From JBFHES01 sp041584015 (lineage in GTDB: Bacteria; Bacteroidota; Bacteroidia; Bacteroidales; M50B96): DNA of 5,770 nt. The notes beneath the pieces were generated by a model. That model had not been told where the DNA came from. It did not search any database and was given only the letters and a program-made list of their open reading frames with translations. Made by a program: the position numbers and the translations under genes. The stretch lies in the NCBI GenBank assembly GCA_041584015.1, contig JBFHES010000276.1:1-5770 (forward strand), in the 5' to 3' direction. Of the stretch, positions 5,506 to 5,770 are shown piece by piece (within the stretch, counting starts at the first letter, position 1; each line of letters begins with the position of its first letter).

Positions 5506-5770
5506 TATTCATAGAATTTTCAGGCTGTGCTGTATCCACTTTATTAGTAGGACCTGTCTTCTCTGTTTCCAATGGCACAGACTTAACCGGTTTGTCCTCT
5601 TGCTGCTGATTATTGTTAATCCCAAACAAGGTACCGGTTGATTGAAGTACAGCTAAATAAAAATTACCTTCCTTTTCTCTGAAGAGCTCGAACTCCATAC
5701 TCTTATCGCCAACAAAGGGACGTAAGTTCCAGGCAAGTTGCATACCAACAAAAGCAAAGATTACAATCCA
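5498..5770 (-). CDS. Membrane protein of unknown function, C-terminal part (5' end outside window)
   Basis: The frame is open to the right edge (base 5770), so the Met codon at 5743 is internal and the start lies outside. Ninety residues are visible. They begin with the end of a hydrophobic, probably transmembrane segment (WIVIFAFVGMQLAW), then the motif NLRPFVGDKSMEFELFREKEGNFY, which by recollection resembles a conserved segment of multi-pass membrane proteins of unknown function in Bacteroidota. A further partly hydrophobic stretch (LAVLQSTGTLFG) follows. The last 35 or so residues are a Gln/Glu/Lys/Pro/Asn-rich tail that looks disordered. The stop TAG at 5500-5498 lies inside the start of the helix-turn-helix gene, an 8-nt overlap that suggests a shared operon. 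No function is assigned. Confidence 0.75.
   Translation of the reverse strand, partial: WIVIFAFVGMQLAWNLRPFVGDKSMEFELFREKEGNFYLAVLQSTGTLFGINNNQQQEDKPVKSVPLETEKTGPTNKVDTAQPENSMNNE

Overview
The window looks like chromosomal DNA from a member of the Bacteroidota, probably a Bacteroidales/Marinilabiliales-type organism. The DNA is AT-rich by eye. The dnaX promoter matches the Bacteroidota-specific consensus (TTTG, 19-base spacer, TAnnTTTG). Most starts lack a Shine-Dalgarno sequence, and the protein sequences (DnaX with an acidic C-terminal extension, the YfcE-type phosphoesterase, FolK) have a Bacteroidota character. The genus is inference only.

Layout, left to right. Plus strand: the C-terminal 444 residues of a large protein of unknown function (3-1337, open at the left edge), then a small lipoprotein with a GxW-type domain (1427-1831). 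Between the lipoprotein and the next gene, which points the other way, is a long imperfect inverted repeat (1862-1933) that probably ends transcription from both sides. Minus strand: dnaX (4233 to 2421) followed after 2 nt by a YfcE-like phosphoesterase (2418 to 1927), an apparent two-gene operon driven by a promoter at 4255-4285. Next is a 319-nt gap (4234-4552) holding that promoter and a strong hairpin terminator (4475-4503) for folK (5056 to 4553, GTG start). A 242-nt gap with short AT-rich repeats follows. At the right edge is an overlapping pair: a partial membrane protein (5770 to 5498) and a small excisionase-type helix-turn-helix protein (5505 to 5299).

The most notable feature is dnaX. 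The reading frame is split by a run of twelve A's (minus strand, 3143-3132) at the end of clamp-loader domain III. The unshifted frame ends just after the run and gives a 369-residue gamma-like protein. The tau-specific tail (proline-rich/acidic linker plus C-terminal domain) is in the +1 frame. The short sequence after the run holds stop codons in both other frames, so only an RNA with 11 or 14 A's (or a +1/-2 ribosomal shift) makes tau. A classic -1 shift as in E. coli would not. This points to transcriptional slippage producing both clamp-loader subunits, although a homopolymer sequencing error must be excluded.

The remaining genes are mostly housekeeping: clamp loading (DnaX), folate synthesis (FolK), a metallophosphoesterase, and envelope proteins of unknown role. 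No mobile element, CRISPR array, rRNA or tRNA was seen.
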